This document shows, in pieces, positions 24,739 through 33,018 of a stretch of DNA of 64,000 nt. The DNA lies in assembly GCA_965249745.1 (NCBI GenBank), contig OZ252252.1:1054001-1118000 (forward strand), in the 5' to 3' direction. The notes under the pieces were generated by a model. That model saw only the letters and a list, made by a program, of their open reading frames with translations, was not told where the DNA came from and ran no database searches. The translations under genes were made by a program, and so were the position numbers. The DNA is from JANYHH01 sp965249745 (GTDB lineage Bacteria > Deinococcota > Deinococci > Deinococcales > JAAFIG01). The first letter of the stretch is position 1. The number at the start of each line of letters is the position of its first letter.

Positions 24739-26259
24739 ATGACCCGTGAATTGCACGAACAGACCGTCGCCCGCCTGAAGAACTTGGATGCCCTGGAAGC
24801 CGCCGGGTACGAGCGATTCCCGTATCGCTACTCCAAGACCCACAGCGCCGCCGCGCTGCACGCCGCGCATCCCGCACCGCTCGAGCCGGGGCTGGACTGG
24901 GCGGAGGAACGGGTGAGTCTGGCGGGGCGCGTCATGGCCTGGCGGGACATTGGAAAGCTGATCTTCGCTAGCTTGCAGGACGAGTCCGGGCGGCTACAAT
25001 TATTTTTCGCCAAGAACGATTTGCCTCGGTTCGACGACGCCAAACGGATTGATCTGGGCGACATCATCGGCGTAACTGGACATCTGATCACCACGAAGTC
25101 CGGGGAACTCAGCGTCAAGGTGAGTGATTTCACGCCGCTCGTCAAGGGCTTGCACCCGCTGCCGGACAAGTTCCACGGTCTTCAAGACGAAGAGTTGCGC
25201 TCGAGGCGGCGCTACCTGGATTTGATGACCAGCCCGGAGTCCCGCGAGGTCTTCAGGACGCGTTCTAAGGCAATCTCGTTCATCCGGCGGTTTTTGGATC
25301 GGGAAGGCTTTCTGGAGGTCGAGGGTCCGATGCTGCAATCGGTCGCGGGCGGCACGGAAGCCAAGCCGTTCCAGACGCATCACAATGCCTTGGATCACCA
25401 GTTTTCTTTACGCATTGCGTTGGAATTACACCTGAAGCGCTTACTGGTTGGCGGCTTTGAAAAGGTCTTCGAGATCGGTCGCAACTTTCGCAACGAGGGC
25501 GTGGACCAGACGCACAACCCGGAGTTCACGATGTTGGAGTTCTACTGGGCCTACGCCGATTACGGCGACATGATGGCGCTGATTGAAACGATGCTGAGAG
25601 CGCTCGTGTTGGAGGTCAAAGGCTCGAGTTCGCTGACCTACGCGGAGCACACGCTGGATTTCGCGCCACCGTTCCAGCGAGTTGATTTCACACAGAGCTT
25701 GAAGGCCGGGGCGGGCTTGGATTTTGATCCACTGGATTTGGAGCGCCTGAGGGTTTGGAGTGACGCGAAGCACCCCGAGCATCGCAAGACAGCCGATTAC
25801 AAACTCTTGGACAAGTTGTTCGGCGAGTACGTGGAACCGGGTTTGATCCAACCGACCTTCGTGATGGACATGCCGCTCGTGACCAGCCCTCTTGTCAAGC
25901 CCCATCGGACTCGAGCTGGCTTGACGGAACGCACGGACTTGTACGTCTGCGGGTTTGAACTCTCGCCGATTTACTCGGAGTTGAACGATGCGCTGGATCA
26001 GCGCGCCCGCTTCGAGGCGCAGACCGCCAGAAAAGCCGCCGGTGACGACGAGGCGCACGAGCAGGACGAGGATTTTCTGCTGGCATTGGAGTACGGAATG
26101 CCCCCGGCGGGCGGGATGGGTATGGGCATTGATCGGTTGACGATGCTGCTGACGAACCGCCAGAGCATCCGCGATGTGATTCTCTTCCCACTGCTAAAGC
26201 CGGAAAAGCCGATTGCCCTGGAGAACGAGGCGCTGGACGCCTCAGGCGACCCATCATGA
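24739..26259 (+). CDS. lysS: Lysyl-tRNA synthetase, class II
   Basis: 506 residues. The N-terminal OB-fold anticodon-binding domain is about residues 55-160 (VSLAGRVMAWRDIGKLIFASLQ). The class II catalytic core follows: motif 1 region FIRRFLDREGFLEVEGPML, motif 2 FEIGRNFRNEGVDQTHNPEF, and motif 3 GMGMGIDRLTML. It charges tRNA-Lys with lysine in the cytoplasm. Length and motifs are complete. GGAG lies about 8 bp before the ATG. The ORF is continuous with typical codon use and only four CTCGAG copies. Confidence 0.96.
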   Translation: MTRELHEQTVARLKNLDALEAAGYERFPYRYSKTHSAAALHAAHPAPLEPGLDWAEERVSLAGRVMAWRDIGKLIFASLQDESGRLQLFFAKNDLPRFDDAKRIDLGDIIGVTGHLITTKSGELSVKVSDFTPLVKGLHPLPDKFHGLQDEELRSRRRYLDLMTSPESREVFRTRSKAISFIRRFLDREGFLEVEGPMLQSVAGGTEAKPFQTHHNALDHQFSLRIALELHLKRLLVGGFEKVFEIGRNFRNEGVDQTHNPEFTMLEFYWAYADYGDMMALIETMLRALVLEVKGSSSLTYAEHTLDFAPPFQRVDFTQSLKAGAGLDFDPLDLERLRVWSDAKHPEHRKTADYKLLDKLFGEYVEPGLIQPTFVMDMPLVTSPLVKPHRTRAGLTERTDLYVCGFELSPIYSELNDALDQRARFEAQTARKAAGDDEAHEQDEDFLLALEYGMPPAGGMGMGIDRLTMLLTNRQSIRDVILFPLLKPEKPIALENEALDASGDPS

Positions 26260-26337
26260 ATTGCAATTCGGCGGACCGATGTGACTCGAGATAGGGACTT
26301 GAGTTGGGTATAGCTTTTGAACTTTGCCCTCAATCTT

Positions 26338-26661
26338 CTAGCGACTGACCGTGACTGCCTTGGCGTACTGAGCAGCCCGGCGCAGGTGACGGAGGCCGCG
26401 CAACGTACCGGCTCCCCAAGCGAGCGTCACGATCAACCCGGCCACGAGGGGGTATTGGCGCAGCAAGGCTCCAGCGGCCGTACCGCCCAACACCGTGCCG
26501 AGCAATCCGAGCGTCAGTGGCAGGTGACACGGGCAGAGTAAAAACGATGACATGACCCACACCAAGCCGCGCTTTTCTGTGGTCGCAGCACTGGGAAGGG
26601 CGCAGGCGGGGGAGTTGATCGCGTTTTGACTCGAGGACCTGGTTTTGAAGATGTTCAGCAT
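26338..26661 (-). CDS. MerE-like small metal-transport protein
   Basis: 107 residues. After a polar N-terminus of about 30 residues there are two transmembrane helices with the motif LLCPCHLPLTLGLLGTVLGG. This matches the CPCHLP signature of MerE-type mercury transporters, followed by an Ala/Gly-rich second helix and a basic tail (LRGLRHLRRAA). The vicinal cysteines are the metal-binding residues in that family. No merA or merR is visible; a two-component system is divergent from it. Mercury or another soft metal is a plausible substrate. Confidence 0.6.
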   Translation of the reverse strand: MLNIFKTRSSSQNAINSPACALPSAATTEKRGLVWVMSSFLLCPCHLPLTLGLLGTVLGGTAAGALLRQYPLVAGLIVTLAWGAGTLRGLRHLRRAAQYAKAVTVSR

Positions 26662-26700
26662 GGACTCACCTGACTTCAGTTGCGGTTTTGCGCTGTGGAC

Positions 26701-26787
26701 TCACGAGCGGTTACGGTTGTTGCGGCTCCGAACCCAATAGATGAGTCCCCCGAGTCCGGCAGCGGCGGCGATGCAGGCGAAGATCAT
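26701..26787 (-). CDS. 28-residue small membrane protein
   Basis: Reads MIFACIAAAAGLGGLIYWVRSRNNRNRS in sections: a single hydrophobic helix (residues 1-18) and a basic tail (VRSRNNRNRS), with stop at 26701. GAGGAG lies about 11 bp upstream. It precedes the MerE-like gene on the same strand by 40 bp and may be cotranscribed. The one-helix, positive-inside layout supports translation, but short ORFs are hard to prove. Confidence 0.4.
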   Translation of the reverse strand: MIFACIAAAAGLGGLIYWVRSRNNRNRS

Positions 26788-26925
26788 TTCAATTCACGCT
26801 CCTCTCTGTCTATAAAAGCTATGTACGAAATCTTGGTATGAATTTCTGTACGAAGTGCATCTTGCGGGGGAGATGTTGCAGAGATGTGGACGTTATTTTG
26901 AATTTCGATCAGAGGGCGTAGCATT

Positions 26926-27609
26926 TTGGACGTGCAAGAAACGGATTCCAAGTTGGTGCTGATCGTAGAGGACGACGCTGACATCGCGGAAACCCTCGAG
27001 GGGTACATGCGTCAGGCGGGCCATCGCACCGTGGTCGCGGGCGACGGGTTGAGCGCTTTGGAACTGTTTTTTCGACAGCCGCCGGATTTACTGTTGCTGG
27101 ACTTGAATCTGCCGCGCTTATCCGGTTTGGAGGTGTTGCGTTCCATACGTGAGACTTCCGCCGTCCCGGTGATTGCGCTCACGGCCCGCGTCTCGCAAGA
27201 GGATCGTTTGACTGGCTTCACCTACGGAGCCGATGATTACGTGACCAAACCCTTCTGGCCGCTCGAGGTCGTCGCACGGGTCGCCGCTGTTTTACGACGT
27301 GCGGGTGATGCACCCAGGAATGTAACCCTTGAAGTCGGTGACTTGTGCGTCAATGCTGAGAGCAGACTCGTCACTCGCGCAGGCAAGCTTGTGCGGTTGC
27401 GACCCGCCGAGTTTGAAATTCTGATGTGTTTGCTGCGGGCACCGGGTCGGGTCTTTACACGCAGCGAACTCCTAGCAGTCTGCACTGATCGTGATTCCGA
27501 GGCGCTCGAACGCACCGTGGACAGTCACGTTGCTCGTTTGCGCTCGAGTCTCGGCGGCGGTCACGGGATAGGCACGGTTCACGGACTCGGGTACCGCTAT
27601 GAGCGTTGA
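26926..27609 (+). CDS. OmpR/PhoB-family response regulator
   Basis: 227 residues, starting at TTG 26926 or GTG 26932; no ATG precedes the receiver domain. In the receiver (about residues 8-118), VEDDADIAE gives the acidic pair, LLLDLNLPRLSG the phosphoacceptor Asp, and YVTKPFWPLE the Lys. The C-terminal winged helix (about residues 130-225) contains RPAEFEILMCLLRAPGRVFTRSELL and TVDSHVARLRSSLG. It overlaps the downstream kinase gene by 11 bp. It is divergent from the MerE-like and small membrane genes, which are candidate targets. Confidence 0.92.
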   Translation: MDVQETDSKLVLIVEDDADIAETLEGYMRQAGHRTVVAGDGLSALELFFRQPPDLLLLDLNLPRLSGLEVLRSIRETSAVPVIALTARVSQEDRLTGFTYGADDYVTKPFWPLEVVARVAAVLRRAGDAPRNVTLEVGDLCVNAESRLVTRAGKLVRLRPAEFEILMCLLRAPGRVFTRSELLAVCTDRDSEALERTVDSHVARLRSSLGGGHGIGTVHGLGYRYER

Positions 27610-28759
27610 GGCGATTCAAGATTCAGCGGCGACCAAGAAACCGAGTGTGCGGCTTTGGGTGCAACTCGCTTGGCTCTTGACTTTGGTTGCCGCCGCTGGA
27701 GTGCTGGTGGAGTGTCTATTATTGCTCGGCATTGTCAGCCGCGCTTTGGAGCGCGTCCCAGCCTCTACTGCGGCTGCCTTCCGAGCGGCGGTGCTGCCCG
27801 ATCTCGGCGGTCAGTTACCGCTGACGGCGCTGTTCGGACTCGCCTCACTGTGTGGGCTACTGCTGGGTGGCGGGGTCAGTCTGATCCTGGCGCTGGGGGT
27901 CGCCAAACGTTTGGCCTCACCTTTGGAGGAGGCCGCCAGCGCTGCCCATGCCCTGTCGGGCGGCAAGCTCGAGACTCGGGTCGAGGTCAGTCCGGCGTTG
28001 AGCGGTGAACTGAGGCGGCTCTTGGAGAGTTTCAACGAAATGGCGCAACGATTGCAGCGCTTGGATGCCACCCGGCGGTATACGAACGCTGCGATTGCCC
28101 ACGAGTTACGCACGCCGATCGCGGCGATGCGGGGTCGGCTGGCGGGTATCCGCGATGGCGTGTTTCAGCCGTCCCCGGCAGAACTTGGAAAGCTACTGAT
28201 TCCGCTCGAGACGCTGGTGCGCCTATCGGATGATTTGCAGGCCGTCATGGAAGCGGAAACGTCTGGTTTCACGCTGCACTACGCAACGCTCGATTTGGGT
28301 GTTTGCCTGGAAGAACTTGTCGCTGGGCTGGTGATGCTGGGCGGTCGTGAGTTGAACCTCGAGTGTCAGTCGGGTGTGAGGGTGACGGGGGATGCGGTGC
28401 GTTTACGGCAGGCTGTCACGATCTTGATCGAAAACGCTTTCCAACATACGCCGAGCGATAGACAGGTGCGCCTGAGACTCGAGGCGTGCGACAATCTGGC
28501 CGTGATAAGTGTGGGGGACGCAGGACAGGGCGTGTCCGAGATCGAGTGCGAACGGATTTTCGAAGCGTTTTATCGCGGCGATCCCGCGCGCACCAGAAAC
28601 AGTCGTAGCGGTAGTGGGCTGGGACTGACCGTGGCCCGATCAATCATCGAGTCTCACGGGGGAACCATCGCGGCTGGCCGCGCCGATCTTGGCGGTCTCG
28701 AGGTGACGATTCGATTGAGGCTCACAGACGACTGGCGTACCAACACGGCCACTGGCTGA
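27599..28759 (+). CDS. Membrane sensor histidine kinase
   Basis: 386 residues. Two transmembrane helices lie at about residues 17-44 (LWVQLAWLLTLVAAAGVLVE) and 78-103 (LTALFGLASLCGLLLGGGVS), leaving a very short external loop. A HAMP-like linker follows, then HisKA with AIAHELRTPIAAM (the phosphorylated His) and an HATPase domain with N-box LIENAFQHTP, G1 VGDAGQGVS and G2 GSGLGLTVA. The short sensor loop points to intramembrane or protein-partner sensing. It forms a two-component pair with the overlapping regulator. Confidence 0.92.
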   Translation: MSVEAIQDSAATKKPSVRLWVQLAWLLTLVAAAGVLVECLLLLGIVSRALERVPASTAAAFRAAVLPDLGGQLPLTALFGLASLCGLLLGGGVSLILALGVAKRLASPLEEAASAAHALSGGKLETRVEVSPALSGELRRLLESFNEMAQRLQRLDATRRYTNAAIAHELRTPIAAMRGRLAGIRDGVFQPSPAELGKLLIPLETLVRLSDDLQAVMEAETSGFTLHYATLDLGVCLEELVAGLVMLGGRELNLECQSGVRVTGDAVRLRQAVTILIENAFQHTPSDRQVRLRLEACDNLAVISVGDAGQGVSEIECERIFEAFYRGDPARTRNSRSGSGLGLTVARSIIESHGGTIAAGRADLGGLEVTIRLRLTDDWRTNTATG

Positions 28760-28843
28760 CCACGATTGTCGGCTGGTGGTTATCCCATTCTCGAGGGGAA
28801 CCCGATGGCGTGCGACTCGTCAGCGTGGAGCCTGCCTGAGCTG

Positions 28844-30298
28844 CTATGGCTGGCGTCCGCTCAGCAACTCGAGCGCTCTGGTTTTTCCCAGGTTGAAGCT
28901 TCTCCAGTCGGGCATCTGAAATCTGGCAGTGTTCACCCCGCCCAGGGCATTTTTCATGTCCTCGCGCTGCGTCTTTGAGAGCTGCGCTTCCCCTTGACTC
29001 AAGGCAATCAGACCATCCGCCCCGAGCGTCAAGGGGTACGCTAAATCCAGATCAGCCCCCGCCACCGCTCGAGCCAAGTTGGACCGGACGATGCTGCCGC
29101 CGGGATCAAACAGGTTCAACAGCAGTAACGCGCTGAAAGCCGCCACGACGACCCCTCGAGGGAACAGGGCGTATCGTTCACGCAGCGCGGTGGCGCAAAA
29201 CCAGATCAGTACGCCTGCCAGCCAGATGATGAAGGCAGCCGTGTAATACCGAATCTCTGTCAAACCGTAGGCGCTCCGGTACAACTCGAGCCGCTGCCAG
29301 GCAGAGATCAGCATCACACCCAGCATGGTCACGGTGGCACCGGAAAGCCCGCGCACGATCAGGCTGACCCTGGGGCTGGGTTCATGCCAGTGCAGCGCCG
29401 CGATCAGCACCGGAAAGCTCAGCGCCACGACCTCGATCAGTTCCGTAGAACCGCGCCGGGCGTAATCGGCGTAGGTCAAGCCGGTGAGCGCCGTGACATT
29501 GCCCTGCCCGCCGAAGAAATACCCGAACTGCACCACGATGAACGCCAGAAACAGCAGGTTCAAGCCAACCAGCGCCATGCTGACTTCCAGTAAGCCCAGC
29601 CGAAAGCCCGCGCCGTTCTGCCAGGGTTGCACCCCGTTCGTTAAGAGGCGCAACAGTCCCGCCGCGACCCCGAACCAGAACGCGATCACCGCGATCTGCC
29701 CGATCAAATCCCCCTCGAGTCGCCATACGAATAACTCAGCCATGAAGCGCCCGAAGGCGGCATCCGCCGAGGACAGCAGCGCTCCGAAGACCAGCAGGAG
29801 TGGCAGGGTCAGCGCCAGACCTCGAGCCAGCGGAATCAGCTTGTTGGGGTTTCGTTTCCGCATCAGGGAACGCCACGGCAGATCCACTGCCAGTAGCCCG
29901 AGCCACCCGCCGATCAGACTGGCCAGACTCACCCCGCCCGCCCAGAGCAGTGGCAGGAACCCGGAGAGAATACTCGCACCCCGACTCGAGGTGACGCCCA
30001 GCATCAGCGCCGCCGTCAGTCCGTACAGGTTCGCGGCGTTCAGCGCGGGCGAATCGCGCCAGCCCAGGCAAGCGGAGACCAGCACGGCTACGGCGAACCA
30101 GGCGGAGAGTCGGAAGCCGCCGCGCCGAGCGATGAGGACCGCGCTCAGGGTCAGCAGGAGCACCCAGCAGAGGACGTTGACGCCCAGCGGCGCTGAGAAC
30201 AGTTGCTGTCCGACCACGCCGAGCGCGAGGCTCAATCCGAACACGAGCCAAGCAGCCGGGTTGCGCGTCGCCAGAGGAGGGGAATCAGTCATCTCCAA
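28844..30298 (-). CDS. Polytopic membrane protein (DUF4153/DUF4173-like)
   Basis: 484 residues with roughly 11-12 predicted transmembrane helices from residue 13 to about 410, then a soluble tail of about 70 residues. Length, helix pattern and motifs such as LSSADAAFGRF and GYFFGGQGNVTALTGLTYADYARRG match the DUF4153/DUF4173 family. In that family YxxYxRxGF-like segments are conserved. Function is not established. It is convergent with the two-component operon and divergent from marR. Confidence 0.7.
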   Translation of the reverse strand: MEMTDSPPLATRNPAAWLVFGLSLALGVVGQQLFSAPLGVNVLCWVLLLTLSAVLIARRGGFRLSAWFAVAVLVSACLGWRDSPALNAANLYGLTAALMLGVTSSRGASILSGFLPLLWAGGVSLASLIGGWLGLLAVDLPWRSLMRKRNPNKLIPLARGLALTLPLLLVFGALLSSADAAFGRFMAELFVWRLEGDLIGQIAVIAFWFGVAAGLLRLLTNGVQPWQNGAGFRLGLLEVSMALVGLNLLFLAFIVVQFGYFFGGQGNVTALTGLTYADYARRGSTELIEVVALSFPVLIAALHWHEPSPRVSLIVRGLSGATVTMLGVMLISAWQRLELYRSAYGLTEIRYYTAAFIIWLAGVLIWFCATALRERYALFPRGVVVAAFSALLLLNLFDPGGSIVRSNLARAVAGADLDLAYPLTLGADGLIALSQGEAQLSKTQREDMKNALGGVNTARFQMPDWRSFNLGKTRALELLSGRQP

Positions 30299-30369
30299 CG
30301 GATGCTACGAACACACTTCTGAGGGTGTTCTCATGGAAAGAAATCCTCGAGCTACGCCTATCCGCTTAC

Positions 30370-30387
30370 TTGACAAGTCTTTGTCAA
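30370..30387. promoter_or_regulatory. MarR-type operator upstream of marR-like gene
   Basis: TTGACAA-gtct-TTGTCAA is a perfect 7-bp inverted repeat with a 4-bp spacer, ending 16 bp before the ATG at 30404. A further TGACAAGG half-site follows at 30391. Size and symmetry fit dimeric MarR binding, implying autoregulation. Confidence 0.7.
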
Positions 30388-30403
30388 CCTGACAAGGTAT
30401 TGC

Positions 30404-30865
30404 ATGAACGCGTTCACGGCTAAAGGCAACACGCTGACAGAACTGATCCGAGAAATCTTCCTGACCAACGGTCTGCTGCTCGAGGCAGGGAACCAGATTG
30501 CGGGCAGCGTTGGATTGAGCAGTGCCCGTTGGCAAGTCCTCGGGATCGTCGAACACGGTCCGGTTCCAGTCGCGCAGATCGCCCGGATTTGGCGCTTAAC
30601 CAGGCAAGCCGTCCAGCAAACCAGCGATGCCTTAGACAAGGGAGGTTTTGTCGAATACCTCGAGAATCCGCATCACCGACGCGCCAAGCTCGTTAGCATC
30701 ACGCCCAAGGGTACCGCCGCGCTGGGCAGAATTCGGGAGCGACACGCGCCTTGGGCCAACGGCATTGCCCGACATCAAGAGCTGAAAGCGCTCCAAGCGG
30801 CCACCGTTACCTTGCGAAACTTACGCCAAACCCTCGAGTCACAGGTGCCTGACGAAGCGACCTGA
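30404..30865 (+). CDS. MarR-family transcriptional regulator
   Basis: 153 residues. The winged helix at about residues 42-108 contains SSARWQVLGIVEHG, QIARIWRLTRQAVQQTSDALDKGGFVE and the wing ENPHHRRAKLVSITPKG. Flanking helices form the dimer interface. MarR proteins bind short palindromes and are released by phenolic or other ligands. The operator at 30370-30387 and the VOC gene starting 36 bp downstream suggest a small ligand-responsive detoxification operon. It is followed without a clear terminator. Confidence 0.92.
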   Translation: MNAFTAKGNTLTELIREIFLTNGLLLEAGNQIAGSVGLSSARWQVLGIVEHGPVPVAQIARIWRLTRQAVQQTSDALDKGGFVEYLENPHHRRAKLVSITPKGTAALGRIRERHAPWANGIARHQELKALQAATVTLRNLRQTLESQVPDEAT

Positions 30866-30901
30866 TCGCCCTCATTCCAGACTGTACCGGCGGAGGAAGC
30901 C

Positions 30902-31243
30902 ATGAAGCTCAATCACCTGAACCTGACCGTATCCAATGTTTTAGAGACGCACACTTTTTTTGAAAAGTATTTCAATCTGCAACCTATGGGAAGAGCCAAC
31001 GCCAACATGGCCTTCCTGCGCGACGACAACGGCATGGTCATCAGCCTGTTCAAGGGTGAAGCCATTCATTACCCGGACACCTTCCACGTTGGCTTCATCC
31101 AAGACAGTGAGGCTCAGGTCAACGAACTTCACCAGCGTCTTCTGGACGACGGTTTCACGGTCGGCGAACCGCAAAAATTTCACGGCTCATGGACATTTTA
31201 TTTTCAATCACCGGGCGGTTTCACGATTGAAGTCTTACACTGA
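30902..31243 (+). CDS. VOC-family protein (glyoxalase/bleomycin-resistance fold)
   Basis: 113 residues with a complete single VOC module: first strand MKLNHLNLTVSNV with the metal-ligand His4, FFEKYFNLQPMG, ISLFKGEAIHYPDTFHVGFI supplying another His, and the C-terminal strand PGGFTIEVLH with the Glu ligand. GGAGG lies 6 bp upstream. Such proteins isomerise, cleave or sequester small electrophiles or antibiotics. It is probably cotranscribed with and controlled by the MarR regulator. Confidence 0.85.
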   Translation: MKLNHLNLTVSNVLETHTFFEKYFNLQPMGRANANMAFLRDDNGMVISLFKGEAIHYPDTFHVGFIQDSEAQVNELHQRLLDDGFTVGEPQKFHGSWTFYFQSPGGFTIEVLH

Positions 31244-31327
31244 TAACCTCTGGGTCCACCAAATTTACCCTCGAGCCTGAATCACTGTCCTGCGCCTCAT
31301 CGCTCGAGACACGGTAGACTTCCCCTC

Positions 31328-32752
31328 ATGCACAGCGGTTTTGAAGCCGTCATCGGTCTGGAAGTCCACCTGCAACTCAGCACGCACTCCAAGATGTTTT
31401 CATCGGTGGACGCGAACTATTTTTCGGACGCCCCGAACTCGCACACCGATCCGCTGACCCTGGGCTTACCGGGCGTGCTGCCGACGATCAACCGCCGGGC
31501 GGTCGAGCACGGGCTGATGTTCGGATTGGCGCTGAACTGCGATGTCTCGGGTTTCACGCAGTTCCACCGCAAGCATTACTTCTACCCGGACAGCCCGCAC
31601 AACTATCAGCTCAGCCAGTACGACCGCCCCGTGGCTCGTGATGGTTGGCTCGAGGTGACGGGGGGACGGGTGCGGATCAAGCGGGCGCACTTGGAGAACG
31701 ACGCGGGCAAGTTGATGCACCCGGACGGCGCGACGTACACGCTGGTGGACATGAATCGGGCGGGGTGTGCATTGATAGAAATGGTCACGGAGCCGGACAT
31801 CCTGGGCCCCGATCACGCCAGGGCGTTCTTACAAAAGATTCAAGCCATCGCGCAGGCGTTGGGGATCAGTGATGCCCGCCCGGAGGAGGGCAAGATGCGT
31901 TGCGATGTCAACGTGTCCGTGCGTCGCCCCGGCGAGGCGTTTGGCACGAAGGTCGAAATCAAGAACCTCAACAGCTTTCGCAGTGTGTCCCGCTCCTTGG
32001 ACTACGAGATTGACCGTCAGATCAAAATCGTGCGCGGTGGGGGCAGGATCACGCAGGACACCGTGGGCTGGGACGAGGATCGCGGGCGAACCTTCGTGAT
32101 GCGTACCAAAGAGGGCGAAGCCGATTACCGCTACATGCCCGACCCCGACCTGCCACCGTTAGAAATTTCCGACGCCTGGATCGCGGATATCCGCTCCCGA
32201 ATGCCCAAGTTGCCAGACCAGAAGAAACAGGAGTACGTGGCCAAAGGACTGCGCGAGGCGGACGCCGAGCAGATCGCCTACGACGCTAGATTGGCGGATT
32301 TTTTCGAGCGAACGCTCGAGGTGTACAGCGGCGAGCCGCAACGGATTGGGAACTGGCTGAACGCCGACATCGCTGGGTACCTGAACGAACACAACCTGGG
32401 CATCAACGACACGCGACTCGAGCCGGGGGCGCTGGCGGAACTGGTGAAGCTCATTGACAATGGCGTGATTTCTGGGCGCATTGCCAAGGACATCCTGGGT
32501 GACGTAATGCGCGGTTCGAGTCCGATGGGCCTGGTGGAATCCAAGGGCTTGCTGCAGGTCTCGGATGTCGGCGCGATTGAGGCGGCGGTCGCTAAGGTCG
32601 TTGCGGAAAACCCGGATGTACTGGCGCAAATTCGTGGCGGGAACGCCAAGGCGGTGAATTCCCTGTTTGGGCGGGTCATGAAGGAGATGGGCGGCAAGGC
32701 AAACCCGGAAGTCGTGCGTGGGGCGCTCAACAGAGCGGTTGGTCTCGAGTAA
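31328..32752 (+). CDS. gatB: Asp/Glu-tRNA amidotransferase subunit B
   Basis: 474 residues, full length for GatB. The signature EAVIGLEVHLQL opens the protein. LPGVLPTINRRAVEHGLM, the catalytic-site segments DSPHNYQLSQYDRP and MRCDVNVSVRRPGE, and KVEIKNLNSFRSV all match. The YqeY-like tail occupies about residues 330-474. With GatA and GatC it converts misacylated Glu-tRNA(Gln) and/or Asp-tRNA(Asn) to the amidated form. gatA and gatC are not adjacent, so the complex is encoded at dispersed loci. Confidence 0.97.
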   Translation: MHSGFEAVIGLEVHLQLSTHSKMFSSVDANYFSDAPNSHTDPLTLGLPGVLPTINRRAVEHGLMFGLALNCDVSGFTQFHRKHYFYPDSPHNYQLSQYDRPVARDGWLEVTGGRVRIKRAHLENDAGKLMHPDGATYTLVDMNRAGCALIEMVTEPDILGPDHARAFLQKIQAIAQALGISDARPEEGKMRCDVNVSVRRPGEAFGTKVEIKNLNSFRSVSRSLDYEIDRQIKIVRGGGRITQDTVGWDEDRGRTFVMRTKEGEADYRYMPDPDLPPLEISDAWIADIRSRMPKLPDQKKQEYVAKGLREADAEQIAYDARLADFFERTLEVYSGEPQRIGNWLNADIAGYLNEHNLGINDTRLEPGALAELVKLIDNGVISGRIAKDILGDVMRGSSPMGLVESKGLLQVSDVGAIEAAVAKVVAENPDVLAQIRGGNAKAVNSLFGRVMKEMGGKANPEVVRGALNRAVGLE

Positions 32753-32850
32753 ACCTGTCCACTCCAAATTTCAGACCGGAGCGCAGGGTTTTAGTTTTGA
32801 CTCGAGCCTGATGCCTTTACTGATAACGGCCTGATTCGGTTAACTCACGT

Positions 32851-32882
32851 ATGCGTCGCAGAAGCTTTGTACTGCGACGCAT
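32851..32882. terminator. Perfect 11-bp hairpin after gatB
   Basis: ATGCGTCGCAG and CTGCGACGCAT flank a 10-nt loop. There is no U-tract on the plus strand, so it may be a protein-binding palindrome or a weak terminator. It lies about 100 bp after gatB and 137 bp before malQ. I see no ORF in the gap. Confidence 0.45.
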
Positions 32883-33018
32883 GATTACCCTGAAGTTACC
32901 GAACTCAGTAATGTAGTCGAGCGGCCCTGTCTGTGGGCGCATCGGTCAATCAAATTGAACGCTGAAATTTGAAACGGAGACTCGGCGCTCGTATACACCC
33001 AAGACGGTAAACTGCGCC

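Noticed and set aside
29484..30392. 302-codon plus-strand ORF opposite the DUF4153-like gene
   Set aside because: Ser/Arg/Pro-rich antisense reading of transmembrane-helix codons; no domain or ribosome site.
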